From an uncultured Bacteroidales bacterium (GTDB taxonomy: Bacteria > Bacteroidota > Bacteroidia > Bacteroidales > Bacteroidaceae): a stretch of DNA of 58,086 nt. This document shows, piece by piece, positions 1-8,275 of the stretch (position 1 is the stretch's first letter; every line of letters starts with the position of its first letter). The notes under the pieces are model-generated. The model was not told where the DNA came from and did not search any database. It worked only from the letters and a program-made list of their open reading frames with translations. Both the position numbers and the translations under genes were made by a program. The stretch lies in NCBI GenBank assembly GCA_902802265.1, contig CADCLN010000014.1, positions 1-58,086 on the forward strand. Reading direction: 5' to 3'.

Positions 1-11
1 GAAAAGCGAGT

Positions 12-20
12 GCAAAGGTA
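12..20 (-). promoter_or_regulatory. Bacteroidetes -7 promoter element, reading left
   Basis: On the minus strand this reads TACCTTTGC, a perfect TAnnTTTGC -7 box. A CTTG about 22 bases upstream (plus 42-45) could be the -33 box. Its gene lies outside the left end of the window. Assignment is by motif match only. Confidence 0.6.
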
Positions 21-231
21 CGCACTTTCCGCGGAACACGCAAGCGTTTCGGGGATTTTTTTTCATCACGGGGCGTTTTTTACGGGTTTTCGGGATACGC
101 AGGGCGGGGACGGGGGTGTACACATTATTATATATATATTTATAGGGGAGGATTTTCCGCGGCGGAGTTCTGACGGCGCGGCGGGAGTGCTTTGCCGCTC
201 GTCTGGCATTGCATTGCCACCCGGGCGGCAT

Positions 232-341
232 AACTGTGCTGCTGAAGTGGGAGAACTGTGCTACTGAAGTGGGAGAACTGTGCCGCCGAAATTGGAAAGC
301 GGTGCCACGGCAGCAGGAGAACTGTGCCGCTGCGCTGTGTC
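232..341 (+). repeat. 22-bp periodic repeat array A (AACTGTGC units)
   Basis: AACTGTGC-type cores start at 232, 254, 276, 298 (degenerate, AGCGGTGC) and 320, an exact 22-bp period. Copies are preceded by GGGAGA or AGGAGA. The same core recurs in both orientations at 48167-48354. The conserved core is short and the rest degenerate, unlike a CRISPR or ordinary minisatellite. Confidence 0.8.
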
Positions 342-437
342 TCCTCCAGGCATATTCCCTCAGGGCGGTTTTCGAAAAAAAATCTGTCATTCCGTCATCG
401 GCATGTCCAGGCCTTTGTTTGACAGCCTGTTGAGGGA

Positions 438-484
438 TGACAGATTCCATGACAGAAATGACAGATCATGACAGATTATGACAG
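438..484 (+). repeat. helically phased TGACAG cluster
   Basis: TGACAG starts at 438, 450, 459, 469 and 479 (spacing 12, 9, 10, 10). Inverted AATCTGTCATT copies lie at about 370 and 494, and a further forward copy near 551. The near-10-bp spacing puts the boxes on one face of the helix. This could be an operator for the AraC-type gene at 821 or a dispersed element; the sequence alone does not decide. Confidence 0.6.
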
Positions 485-638
485 ATTTTTCAGAAATCTG
501 TCATTGGTAAGCCTGTTGGTTATCAGCACGATAAAAGAAAAATGACGGAAATGACAGATTTTTGCCAAAAAACTTTGTTTTTGTTTGTTTTCATGCAGAA
601 CGGTTGCAAGAATATGGCTGAAAACAGCAAGAAACAGG

Positions 639-670
639 CCTTTCGCCTGTGCGGAGGTGCAGGCGAAAGG
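639..670. other. 11-bp perfect hairpin upstream of the AraC-type gene
   Basis: CCTTTCGCCTG at 639-649 pairs perfectly with CAGGCGAAAGG at 660-670 around a 10-base loop. No T-run follows on the plus strand, so it is not a plain intrinsic terminator in that direction. It may be an RNA leader element or repeat. Confidence 0.55.
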
Positions 671-820
671 AGGGACAAGTAGCTGACGTTGTAGCCATAT
701 AGCAATATGTAAAGGTTAAACCATCGTTTGAAGTCACGCTTTTTTCCAAAACTATTTGCATTTTCAAAAAATAAGCGTTTACTTTGCAAAAATTTTGACC
801 CCGAGAAGAATGAAAAGAAG

Positions 821-1171
821 ATGAAAGAACGCATTAAGGAGTTGCTGGTAAGGCAGAAGCGGTATCGCGACTGCGATTATAGCCAGGCACAACTGGCTGC
901 AGACATGGGTGTGGATGTGTCACAGCTTTCACGTAGCTTCAAGCGGTTGTTCGGCATGAGCTACACAGGACTGGTGCACAAATATCGTGTGAAGGATGCG
1001 ATGAAATATTTAAGAAACCCGAAACTGCACTATACGATAGATGACGTTGCCATGTTGGCGGGGTTCGGCAATCGGCAGTCGTTTTATTCGGCGTTCAAGA
1101 AGGAGACAGGGATGACACCGGAGGCTTGGAGAACGTATCAATTGACTTCGCTGGACAAAACAACGGATTGA
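821..1171 (+). CDS. AraC-family helix-turn-helix regulator, DNA-binding domain only
   Basis: A 116-residue protein that is almost entirely an AraC/XylS DNA-binding domain. The first helix-turn-helix covers about residues 17-40 (AQLAADMGVDVSQLSRSFKR), the second about 65-100, ending in the family signature FYSAFKKETGMTPEAWR. There is no ligand-binding domain, so activity is probably set by expression or a partner. The ATG at 821 is chosen because residues encoded upstream do not look like the family and a purine-rich AGAAG precedes it. A weak promoter-like TTTACTTTGC lies about 40 bases upstream. Upstream DNA carries phased TGACAG boxes and a hairpin. The target is unknown. Confidence 0.85.
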   Translation: MKERIKELLVRQKRYRDCDYSQAQLAADMGVDVSQLSRSFKRLFGMSYTGLVHKYRVKDAMKYLRNPKLHYTIDDVAMLAGFGNRQSFYSAFKKETGMTPEAWRTYQLTSLDKTTD

Positions 1172-1195
1172 ACTCGGATTTTTCAGAACCACAGA

Positions 1196-1325
1196 TTTCA
1201 CAGATTACTCGGATTAGTTATGTTTTTAATCAACAAGTTCCTGCGGAACGATTAAACGAATTTCACAGATTACTCGGATTATTTGTGTTTTTAACCAACA
1301 AGTTCCTGCGGAACGATTAAACGGA
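1196..1325 (+). repeat. 65-bp tandem duplication
   Basis: Units 1196-1260 and 1261-1325 are nearly identical (a few mismatches). Each contains CACAGATTACTCGGATTA and a small palindrome GTTCCTGCGGAAC. The first part belongs to the dispersed CACAGATTACACGGATT family seen near 3470-3605, 18675-18715 and 19893-19915. Confidence 0.8.
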
Positions 1326-1415
1326 TTCGACGGATTTCTTTTGGACTACGAATTTGACGAATTGAACGAATTTGACGGATTATTATAAAAAAATTAATTG
1401 ATAGTTTATTATGTT

Positions 1416-3440
1416 ATGAAATTTAAAGTGAAAGTAATGATGTTTTCGGCATTAGTGGCTGGCGGCTGTGTGAGCGAGAAGCAGGCACAGGACGATTTTA
1501 AGTATAGCGACGAGCGGTTTGCGGATTTGCAAATGCTGCGCTACAAGGTGGAAGGCTTTGAGACTCTTAGCCTGAAACAAAAGACGTTTATCTATTATCT
1601 GCAGGAGGCAGCCCTGTGGGGACGCGACATCCTGTGGGACCAGAACGGAAGGTACAACCTGCGCATCCGCAAGGTGCTGGAGGATATATACCAGCAGTAT
1701 GACGGCGACAGGGAGAACAAGGAGTTTCTGGGACTGGAAACTTACCTGAAGCGCACATGGTTCAGCAACGGCATTCACCATCACTATGGCTGCGAGAAGT
1801 TTGTGCCGGAGTTCAGCGAAAAGTGGTTCAGGGAAGTGGTCAACGAACAACTGACCATTGACGATGAAGCTATTGACCTGGACGAGTTGTGCCATGTCAT
1901 CTTCAATCCCGACGTGCTGCAGAAGCGTGTGAATCTGGCTGAAGGTGTTGACCTTATCCAAACCTCCGCGTCGAACTACTACGAAGGAGTGAGCCAGGCG
2001 GAGGCTGAAGAATTTTATGCAAAACAGAAGGCTGAAGGCGACACCCTGCACCCCGTGATGTATGGCATGAATTCGCGCTTGGTGAAGGATGCCAACGGGC
2101 GGATTTACGAGAAGCGATGGACCACGAATGGTCTGTATGGCAAAGCCCTGCAGAAGGTGGTGGAGAATCTGAAGCTGGCTCGCCCGTTTGCAGAGGATGC
2201 AAAGCAGCAGGAGGTCATCGACAAATTGATAAGTTATTACGAGACGGGCGACCTGAAAACATTCGACCAGTATAGCATCGCATGGGTGGAGAACACCCAG
2301 CCGTTGGTGGACTTTGTCAACGGTTTCATCGAGTGTTACGGCGACCCGCTTGGGTTGAAGTGTTCGTGGGAGAGCATCGTGAACTTCAAGGACATGGAAG
2401 CCACGAAGCGCACGGAGACTTTGAGCCAGAATGCCCAGTGGTTTGAAGACCACAGTCCTGTGGATGCCGCCTTCAAGAAGGACAAAGTGAAGGGCATCAC
2501 GGCAAAAGTAATCAATGCCGCCATCCTGGCTGGTGACTTGTACCCCTCGACTGCCATCGGCATCAATTTGCCCAATTCCGACTGGGTAAGAAAAGACCAC
2601 GGGTCGAAGTCGGTAACCATCGGCAACCTGACAGATGCATACAACAAGGCAGCGAAGGGGAATGGTTTCACGGATGAATTTGTGTATTCGCAGGAAGAGA
2701 AAGACTTGATTGAGCAGTATGGCGACTTGTGCGACGACCTGCACACAGACTTGCACGAATGTTTGGGACACGGCAGCGGCAAGTTGCTGGAGGGTGTTGA
2801 CGGTGATTCACTGAAGGCTTATGGCAGCACCATCGAAGAGGCTCGTGCAGACCTCTTTGCCCTATATTATCTGCCCGACCAGAAGTTGGTGGACTTGGGA
2901 CTGACTCCAAACAAGGAGGCATACAAGTCGAGCTATTATGTGCAGATGATGAACGGCATGATGACTCAGCTGGTGCGCATTCAGCCAGGCAACAATATTG
3001 AGGAAGCACACATGCGCAACCGTGCGCTGATTGCCCGCTGGTCGTTTGAGCGTGGTAAAGCCGAGAATGTGTGCGAGATGGTGAAACGCGACGGAAAGAC
3101 ATTCCTGAAGATTAACGACTACGAAAAGCTGCGCACTATATTTGGCGAACTGTTGGCCGAAATCCAGCGCATCAAGTCAACGGGCGACTTCAAGGCTGCT
3201 CAGGCATTGGTGGAAAATTACGGCGTAAAGATTGACCCCGCCCTGCATCAAGAAGTGCTGGATCGTTATCAGAAGCTGAACATTGCCCCGTATAAGGGTT
3301 TCATCAACCCTGTCTATACAGCGGTGAAGGACAGCAAGGGCAACATCACCGACGTGAAGATTGACTACACGGAGGGCTATGCTGACCAGATGCTGCGTTA
3401 CTCCAGGGACTACTCTGTGTTGCCACTGGTCAACGAGTAA
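1416..3440 (+). CDS. dipeptidyl peptidase III (M49 zinc metallopeptidase)
   Basis: A 674-residue M49-family enzyme that removes dipeptides from the N-terminus of oligopeptides. The zinc site is HECLGH at residues 447-452, the form known from Bacteroides DPP III, with a second motif EEARAD near 474-479 whose glutamate should be the third zinc ligand. The start is placed at ATG 1416 rather than the in-frame TTG at 1398, because it gives a normal basic-hydrophobic leader (MKFKVKVMMFSALVAGGC). That leader ends in a possible lipobox with Cys18 as anchor, suggesting a periplasmic or membrane lipoprotein. It is monocistronic and preceded by repeat DNA. With DPP IV (42416) and the C10 and M16 proteases it suggests strong peptide use. 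Confidence 0.93.
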   Translation: MKFKVKVMMFSALVAGGCVSEKQAQDDFKYSDERFADLQMLRYKVEGFETLSLKQKTFIYYLQEAALWGRDILWDQNGRYNLRIRKVLEDIYQQYDGDRENKEFLGLETYLKRTWFSNGIHHHYGCEKFVPEFSEKWFREVVNEQLTIDDEAIDLDELCHVIFNPDVLQKRVNLAEGVDLIQTSASNYYEGVSQAEAEEFYAKQKAEGDTLHPVMYGMNSRLVKDANGRIYEKRWTTNGLYGKALQKVVENLKLARPFAEDAKQQEVIDKLISYYETGDLKTFDQYSIAWVENTQPLVDFVNGFIECYGDPLGLKCSWESIVNFKDMEATKRTETLSQNAQWFEDHSPVDAAFKKDKVKGITAKVINAAILAGDLYPSTAIGINLPNSDWVRKDHGSKSVTIGNLTDAYNKAAKGNGFTDEFVYSQEEKDLIEQYGDLCDDLHTDLHECLGHGSGKLLEGVDGDSLKAYGSTIEEARADLFALYYLPDQKLVDLGLTPNKEAYKSSYYVQMMNGMMTQLVRIQPGNNIEEAHMRNRALIARWSFERGKAENVCEMVKRDGKTFLKINDYEKLRTIFGELLAEIQRIKSTGDFKAAQALVENYGVKIDPALHQEVLDRYQKLNIAPYKGFINPVYTAVKDSKGNITDVKIDYTEGYADQMLRYSRDYSVLPLVNE

Positions 3441-3465
3441 AACCATCGATTAAGCAGATTAATCC

Positions 3466-3612
3466 TTCTGAATTTACACCACGGATTTGGCTACGCCGAG
3501 CTAAAGGTTCACAGATTTCCTCTTAGGCCTTCCTGTCTGTGTAATCTGTGTAATCCGTGGTAAAGAATGAATCTGTATAATCTGAAAAATCCGTGTAATC
3601 CGTGGTAAAGAA
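3466..3612 (+). repeat. dispersed CACGGATT/GTGTAATCCGTGG repeats
   Basis: Several near-copies of GTAATCCGTGGTAAAGAA and CACAGATT alternate here (for example 3550-3567 and 3594-3611). The last copy runs into the gene at 3602 and contains its GTG start codon. Confidence 0.75.
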
Positions 3613-4198
3613 CGACATTATTACCGACATCAAGAAGGAACTCCGATCCTGCATGAATGGTGTGGCTTCGGCTGCCATGCGACAGACGGAGGACTACCGT
3701 GTGAACTTCGGAGTGGAACTGCCCCGCCTCCATGAACTCTCCAAAGCGTTTGAACCAGACCACCATCTGGCTCAAACACTGTGGAAAGAACGTGTGAGGG
3801 AATGCAGGATTCTGGCTACCATCCTGATGCCTGCAGCGGATTTCGACGAGGAACTTTGCGACATCTGGGTGGAGGACATCCGCACAGCAGAGATGGCACA
3901 GATTTTTGCGCTGAACCTGATGCGGAGATTGCCGTATGCCAGCGAGAAAGCGTTTGAATGGATAGCCAGCGAAATACCCATGCGGCAGGTGGTGGGTTAC
4001 TACACCATGTGCCACGTGTTGCGAAAGGGAGAAATGAACGAGCGTTCTGCCGAAGAATTGCTCGACCAGCTGGCTTGCGACATTCACAGCGAGGTGCCGG
4101 CATTGCAAACCGCTGCCGTCAAAACGCTACAGAATTTTGCATTACAGAGTGAGAATAATGCCCAAAAAGCCAAAAAGATGTCAGATTATTTGCTGTAA
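3602..4198 (+). CDS. DNA alkylation repeat (AlkD-like) protein
   Basis: A 198-residue all-helical protein resembling the HEAT-like DNA alkylation repeat family (COG4912). In studied members a superhelix of helical repeats binds DNA and some excise 3- or 7-alkylpurines. Seen here are the typical segments around HLAQTLWKERVRECRILATI and the IWVEDIRTAEMAQIFALNLM region. The first start is GTG at 3602, inside a dispersed repeat; ATG at 3653 is an alternative that would remove 17 residues. The gene ends 35 bases before the Fur-family gene. Whether it is an active glycosylase cannot be told from sequence. Confidence 0.8.
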   Translation: MVKNDIITDIKKELRSCMNGVASAAMRQTEDYRVNFGVELPRLHELSKAFEPDHHLAQTLWKERVRECRILATILMPAADFDEELCDIWVEDIRTAEMAQIFALNLMRRLPYASEKAFEWIASEIPMRQVVGYYTMCHVLRKGEMNERSAEELLDQLACDIHSEVPALQTAAVKTLQNFALQSENNAQKAKKMSDYLL

Positions 4199-4212
4199 GC
4201 CGCAAAATGACA

Positions 4213-4221
4213 TAAATTTGC
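4213..4221 (+). promoter_or_regulatory. -7 promoter element for the Fur-purA pair
   Basis: TAAATTTGC matches TAnnTTTGC. The predicted transcription start falls only a few bases before the ATG at 4233, so the Fur-family transcript would have a very short leader. Confidence 0.5.
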
Positions 4222-4232
4222 AGGCACATTAT

Positions 4233-4823
4233 ATGGTTAAACATCCAGAAGCGAAAGCCATTCTCGATGAATACATTGAGGGGCAGGGCAAACGAAAAAC
4301 CCCCGAGCGATACACCGTAATGGACATCGTGCTCGACATGGACGGACATCATAGCGCGGACGAAATCTGCACGATGATGCCTCCGAAGTTTCCCGTAAGC
4401 CGTGCCACAGTCTATAGCACACTAAGCCTGCTGGACGAAGTGGGACTTGTGTTTAGCCATCAGGTGCAGGGAAAGACACTCTACGAAGCCGCATTCGGTT
4501 CGCAGCCACACCACCACTACATCTGCAAGGGATGTGGAAGGATTTGGGACCTGGTCAACAAGAATGTGGAGGAAGCTGCTGCCACCTGCCGCACACCACG
4601 GTTCAAGAAAATGCGGTGCTCCGTATATATCTACGGCATCTGCAATGTCTGCTATGCCCGCATCTACCGTCTGAACAAGAAGCTGGAGAAGCAGCGCATT
4701 GAGAACATGACCCGCGAAGAGAAACGGTTTGCAAGGATTGACAAAGAACTGGCCGAATCGTCCATGTGGCTAAAAGCGGGCAAAAAGGAAAAAGGAAAAC
4801 GAAAAACGAATAACGAAAAATAA
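4233..4823 (+). CDS. Fur-family transcriptional regulator
   Basis: A 196-residue Fur/PerR/Zur-type repressor. The winged helix with FPVSRATVYSTLSLLDEVGL lies at residues 53-72, followed by HHHYICKGCG (zinc-binding CxxC at 98/101) and a second pair CNVC at 137/140. Starting at ATG 4233 gives the normal family N-terminus; upstream in-frame codons overlap the alkylation-repeat gene. The C-terminus is longer than usual, a charged Lys/Glu/Arg tail whose last part (KKEKGKRKTNNEK) is encoded by a low-complexity AACGAAAAACGAATAACG stretch resembling local intergenic repeats. The gene is 13 bases from purA and likely co-transcribed. Which metal or peroxide it senses is not determinable. Confidence 0.9.
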   Translation: MVKHPEAKAILDEYIEGQGKRKTPERYTVMDIVLDMDGHHSADEICTMMPPKFPVSRATVYSTLSLLDEVGLVFSHQVQGKTLYEAAFGSQPHHHYICKGCGRIWDLVNKNVEEAAATCRTPRFKKMRCSVYIYGICNVCYARIYRLNKKLEKQRIENMTREEKRFARIDKELAESSMWLKAGKKEKGKRKTNNEK

Positions 4824-4836
4824 AAAAACAACATAT

Positions 4837-6114
4837 ATGAAAGCAGATGTACTTTTAGGTCTCCAATGGGGAGACGAAGGCAAAGGAAAAGTGGTAGATG
4901 TACTGACCCCTCACTACGACGTGGTGGCACGGTTTCAGGGAGGTCCCAACGCCGGACACACACTGGAGTTTGAGGGGCAGAAATACGTGCTTCGGTCCAT
5001 TCCGTCGGGAATATTTCAGGGCGACAAACTGAACATCATCGGTGGCGGTGTGGTGCTGGCTCCAGACCTTTTCATGGACGAAGCCAAGGAACTGGAAAAA
5101 AGTGGCCACCAGCTGCACAGCCGACTGCACATCTCGAAGAAGGCCCACCTCATCATGCCCACCCACCGTCTGCTGGACGCTGCCTACGAAGCGGCGAAGG
5201 GCAAGAACAAGGTGGGCACCACGGGCAAGGGCATTGGTCCCACATATAGCGACAAGACCAGCCGCAACGGACTGCGTGTGGGAGACATCCTGTGCGACTT
5301 CGAGACAAAATATGCGGCACACAAGGCCCGCCACGAACAGATGCTGCGCGCGCTGAACTACACTGACTACGACCTCACCGAGGTGGAGAAAAAGTGGATG
5401 GAGGGCATTGAATACCTGAAACAATTCCCGCTGGTTGACACAGAACACGAAATCAATCGTCTGCTCAAGGACGGGAAGCGTGTGCTCTGCGAAGGAGCAC
5501 AGGGCACGATGCTTGACATCGACTTCGGCTCCTACCCCTTTGTCACCTCGTCCAACACCATCTGTGCCGGTGCCTGCGTAGGCTTAGGCATTGGTCCCAA
5601 CAAGATTGGCGAGGTATTCGGCATTATCAAAGCCTATTGCACCCGTGTCGGTGCTGGTCCGTTCCCCACAGAACTGTTCGACGAAACCGGTGCTCAGATT
5701 CGTGCCATCGGACACGAATACGGAGCGGTGACAGGTCGTGAACGCCGCTGCGGATGGATTGACTTGGTAGCGTTGCGCTATGCCATCATGGTGAGCGGAG
5801 TGACTCAACTCATCCTGATGAAGAGCGACGTGCTGGACGGCTTCGACACCATCAAGGCCTGTACGGCTTATCAGCTCAGCGACGGCACCATCACGCGCGA
5901 CTTCCCCTACGACATTACTGACGGTACCATTACCCCCGTCTATACAGAAATGCCAGGATGGCAGACCGACCTCACCCAGTTTGGCAGCGAAGCGCAGTTC
6001 CCCAAGGCTTTCTCCGAGTATATTGCTTTCTTGGAAAAAGAATTGGAAACACCCATCACCATTGTCAGTGTGGGACCCGACCGCGAACAAACGATTATCA
6101 GGAAGCGTAAATAA
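4837..6114 (+). CDS. purA: adenylosuccinate synthetase
   Basis: A 425-residue enzyme catalysing the GTP-dependent joining of IMP and aspartate, the first committed step of AMP synthesis. The N-terminal GLQWGDEGKGK loop (residues 6-16), GPNAGHT, KAHLIMPTHR, GTTGKGIGPTYSDK and GAGPFPTE segments are all intact and length is normal. It follows the Fur-family gene by 13 bases, an arrangement I recall from other Bacteroidetes but cannot verify here. The Sus-like locus begins 13 bases after its stop, so read-through is possible. Confidence 0.97.
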   Translation: MKADVLLGLQWGDEGKGKVVDVLTPHYDVVARFQGGPNAGHTLEFEGQKYVLRSIPSGIFQGDKLNIIGGGVVLAPDLFMDEAKELEKSGHQLHSRLHISKKAHLIMPTHRLLDAAYEAAKGKNKVGTTGKGIGPTYSDKTSRNGLRVGDILCDFETKYAAHKARHEQMLRALNYTDYDLTEVEKKWMEGIEYLKQFPLVDTEHEINRLLKDGKRVLCEGAQGTMLDIDFGSYPFVTSSNTICAGACVGLGIGPNKIGEVFGIIKAYCTRVGAGPFPTELFDETGAQIRAIGHEYGAVTGRERRCGWIDLVALRYAIMVSGVTQLILMKSDVLDGFDTIKACTAYQLSDGTITRDFPYDITDGTITPVYTEMPGWQTDLTQFGSEAQFPKAFSEYIAFLEKELETPITIVSVGPDREQTIIRKRK

Positions 6115-6127
6115 AAGAAAAAAGGAA

Positions 6128-8275
6128 ATGATACATGGTAAACGCTGCCTGCTGGCAGCCCTGGTTGCTGCCGTCAGCATCCGTGCAGCCGCCCAAGACG
6201 TAAACCCCACCTGTGCTGTCCCCTTCGGACTGCAGCATAAACTCACCCTCACACAGCAAGATGTTCAAGCACTTGCCACGATGCAGCACAAGCCAGCTCC
6301 TTCAGCACGTACCTTGATCAAGGGTATTTCTGCGAAGAGCAAGTCACGTGCTTCAAAAACTGCTGTCAGATACAGCTCCTATACGGCTGCCGACACCATC
6401 CACTTCGACTCCTTCGAGGATTGGGACGGCACCACGTGGGCCTATATCAACAGCAGCAACTGGACACGATACAGCAATTGTGCTGACTACATCTCCGAAG
6501 TGAACGGCGAGTGCCCTGCCTGGATGGTCTATCAGACAGATGGGCAGATTGCTCCATACGCCACACATGGTTCCATGGTAGCCATGGTGATGAACGGCTA
6601 CAACCAATGGAGCGCCGACTCCACCGTCTTGGTTACGCCTGCGCCCAAGCAGGACGAATGGATTGTAAGCAAACTGATTCCTTCGAAGATTGCTGGCTAC
6701 AACTACCTCTCGTTTGATATTGCCTATATGCCCTATACATTTTATTATATAGAGAGCTACGAAAACGGAGAACACACGGCCTACATCGACCGCGACTCGC
6801 TTGCCTTCGATGTAGAAGTGATGATTTCGAAAAATATGCGCATGCCTAGCAATCGTCCTGAAGACTACCGTCTGATGTGGAAAGCCAGCGACGATGTGGC
6901 ACCGCTTTTTGCCGACCTTCATTCTGGCGACGACATATCCACCAACGAAACACTCATGGGTTTCCACTGGCACCACGTACAGATTCCGCTTTCCGAATTT
7001 GAGGGTAGCAACATCCGTGTAGCCTTCCGATACAAGGGAGAAAACGGCGGCACCATTCTGCTGGACAATATACGCATCAGCAACCTGCTTCCGATGGCCC
7101 TCTACGACATTCCGCAAGGAGCGTTCTACTACGGCATGTCTGTCGATGGCTATTACGAAAAGTCTGCGCCCAACACGCTGTTGCCAGCAGGGGTAAAAAC
7201 CACTTGGCAAAGCTATTCCAACAGTGACAGTCAAGCATTTGAATGGACATCCTGGAACAAAGGCGACAACAACACAAGCAATAGCCGCATCACCACGCAA
7301 GAGACACTCACGGCTGTGGCTAACGACTTTGGCAACACCATGCCATACCCCACCCTCGCTGTTCGGGCTGAAGGTGGAATGGGCGACAGCTACACACGTG
7401 GCGGCTTTGTGAAGTTTGGTGGAAACACCCAGTGGGAAGTTGATGGAACCAGCCGCTTGTATGGGGCTACCAACTGCGACCTTACGAAGCAATACTGGAC
7501 AGCCTCTTCGGGCTCAAACTACGCTTTCGGTGCACCGTCGAAGGGAATCTGGGAGGACATCATCGACCTGAACAAGGAACAACTGACAGGCAGACTTTGC
7601 GGCATACTCAATCTTTACGAAAAGCCTGCTGCACCTTATACGTTCACACAGATCTGGATGCCTGTCGGTGCTTTCTCTACGATGACGAACAATGTAAAAT
7701 TCTCTTGTGACATACACCGTGCCATTCTCGATGAGGAAAAGGGCTACATCCCCAGTGCTGAACCAATGGCCACCACGACGTGTACTGCCAAGACAGTAAA
7801 AGACCATTACCGAAAGACAAAATTCTACAGCTTGAACTTTGAACTGCCACAACCGCTGACAGTGAACGAAGCCATCTTCATCTATATCCACGGATTTGAG
7901 GACAACAACGTCACAGCCATTGCACCCTATGCTCAGGCACAAGGTCACGACTCCGGCAAGAACTATGCTTACCTGTCGTTCCAGCGGGCGACGGGCGGTC
8001 ATGAAGTACGGGCACTCTCCACACTCATGAAGAATGCCAACGGCGATGGTTTTGCTGCATCCTCTTTCCTCATCAACACAGATGCCTATTTCCCAGAAAC
8101 AACCTTTGTTGAAGGAGACATTGACGGAGATGGAGAAGTCACTGTTGATGACATCACAACCCTCATCAACTATTATCTTGACAGCACATTTTCTGCCGCT
8201 GGAGATTTGGACAATGACGGAATAATCACCGTTTCCGATGTGACTTCACTCATAAGCCTCTACCTCAATGAGTAG
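6128..8275 (+). CDS. large secreted protein with C-terminal dockerin-like pair
   Basis: A 715-residue exported protein with signal peptide MIHGKRCLLAALVAAVSIRA. The body has aromatic-rich beta-sandwich features (FDSFEDWDGTTW near residue 90, and GGTILLDNIRISNL) resembling cleaved-adhesin or carbohydrate-binding jelly-roll domains of Bacteroidetes surface proteins. No catalytic motif is recognised. The last about 55 residues contain two dockerin-like calcium loops, GDIDGDGEVTVDDI and GDLDNDGIITVSDV. ATG 6128 is chosen because it starts the signal peptide; the longer frame runs inside purA. The stop overlaps the SusC start by 8 bases, so it belongs to the Sus-like operon and may be a surface substrate-binding subunit. 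Confidence 0.8.
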   Translation: MIHGKRCLLAALVAAVSIRAAAQDVNPTCAVPFGLQHKLTLTQQDVQALATMQHKPAPSARTLIKGISAKSKSRASKTAVRYSSYTAADTIHFDSFEDWDGTTWAYINSSNWTRYSNCADYISEVNGECPAWMVYQTDGQIAPYATHGSMVAMVMNGYNQWSADSTVLVTPAPKQDEWIVSKLIPSKIAGYNYLSFDIAYMPYTFYYIESYENGEHTAYIDRDSLAFDVEVMISKNMRMPSNRPEDYRLMWKASDDVAPLFADLHSGDDISTNETLMGFHWHHVQIPLSEFEGSNIRVAFRYKGENGGTILLDNIRISNLLPMALYDIPQGAFYYGMSVDGYYEKSAPNTLLPAGVKTTWQSYSNSDSQAFEWTSWNKGDNNTSNSRITTQETLTAVANDFGNTMPYPTLAVRAEGGMGDSYTRGGFVKFGGNTQWEVDGTSRLYGATNCDLTKQYWTASSGSNYAFGAPSKGIWEDIIDLNKEQLTGRLCGILNLYEKPAAPYTFTQIWMPVGAFSTMTNNVKFSCDIHRAILDEEKGYIPSAEPMATTTCTAKTVKDHYRKTKFYSLNFELPQPLTVNEAIFIYIHGFEDNNVTAIAPYAQAQGHDSGKNYAYLSFQRATGGHEVRALSTLMKNANGDGFAASSFLINTDAYFPETTFVEGDIDGDGEVTVDDITTLINYYLDSTFSAAGDLDNDGIITVSDVTSLISLYLNE

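Larger units (their letters stand above)
1..820. other. gene-free, repeat-rich region
   Basis: No convincing protein gene is seen. The region holds a leftward promoter at 12-20, a five-unit 22-bp array at 232-341, TGACAG boxes at 438-484, and a strong hairpin at 639-670. The open frames here are short and follow the repeats, so they are not called. Confidence 0.6.

Noticed and set aside
232-341. Possible CRISPR array from regularly spaced repeats (also 48167-48354, 19961-20054 and 56611-56694)
   Set aside because: The period is only 21-22 bp, conserved cores are 5-11 bases, there are no spacer-length unique segments, and no cas genes are present.
523-834. Minus-strand 103-codon frame opposite the AraC leader
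   Set aside because: Low-complexity Phe/Ser-rich translation with no start context; it is the antisense of AT-rich leader DNA and a hairpin.
1452-2771. Long minus-strand frame of 439 codons opposite DPP III
   Set aside because: It is the antisense shadow of a clear DPP III gene and its composition is typical of such shadows.
6128-8275. Cellulosome component because of dockerin loops
   Set aside because: No cohesin domain or glycosidase is in the window; isolated dockerin-like tails are common on Prevotella secreted proteins.
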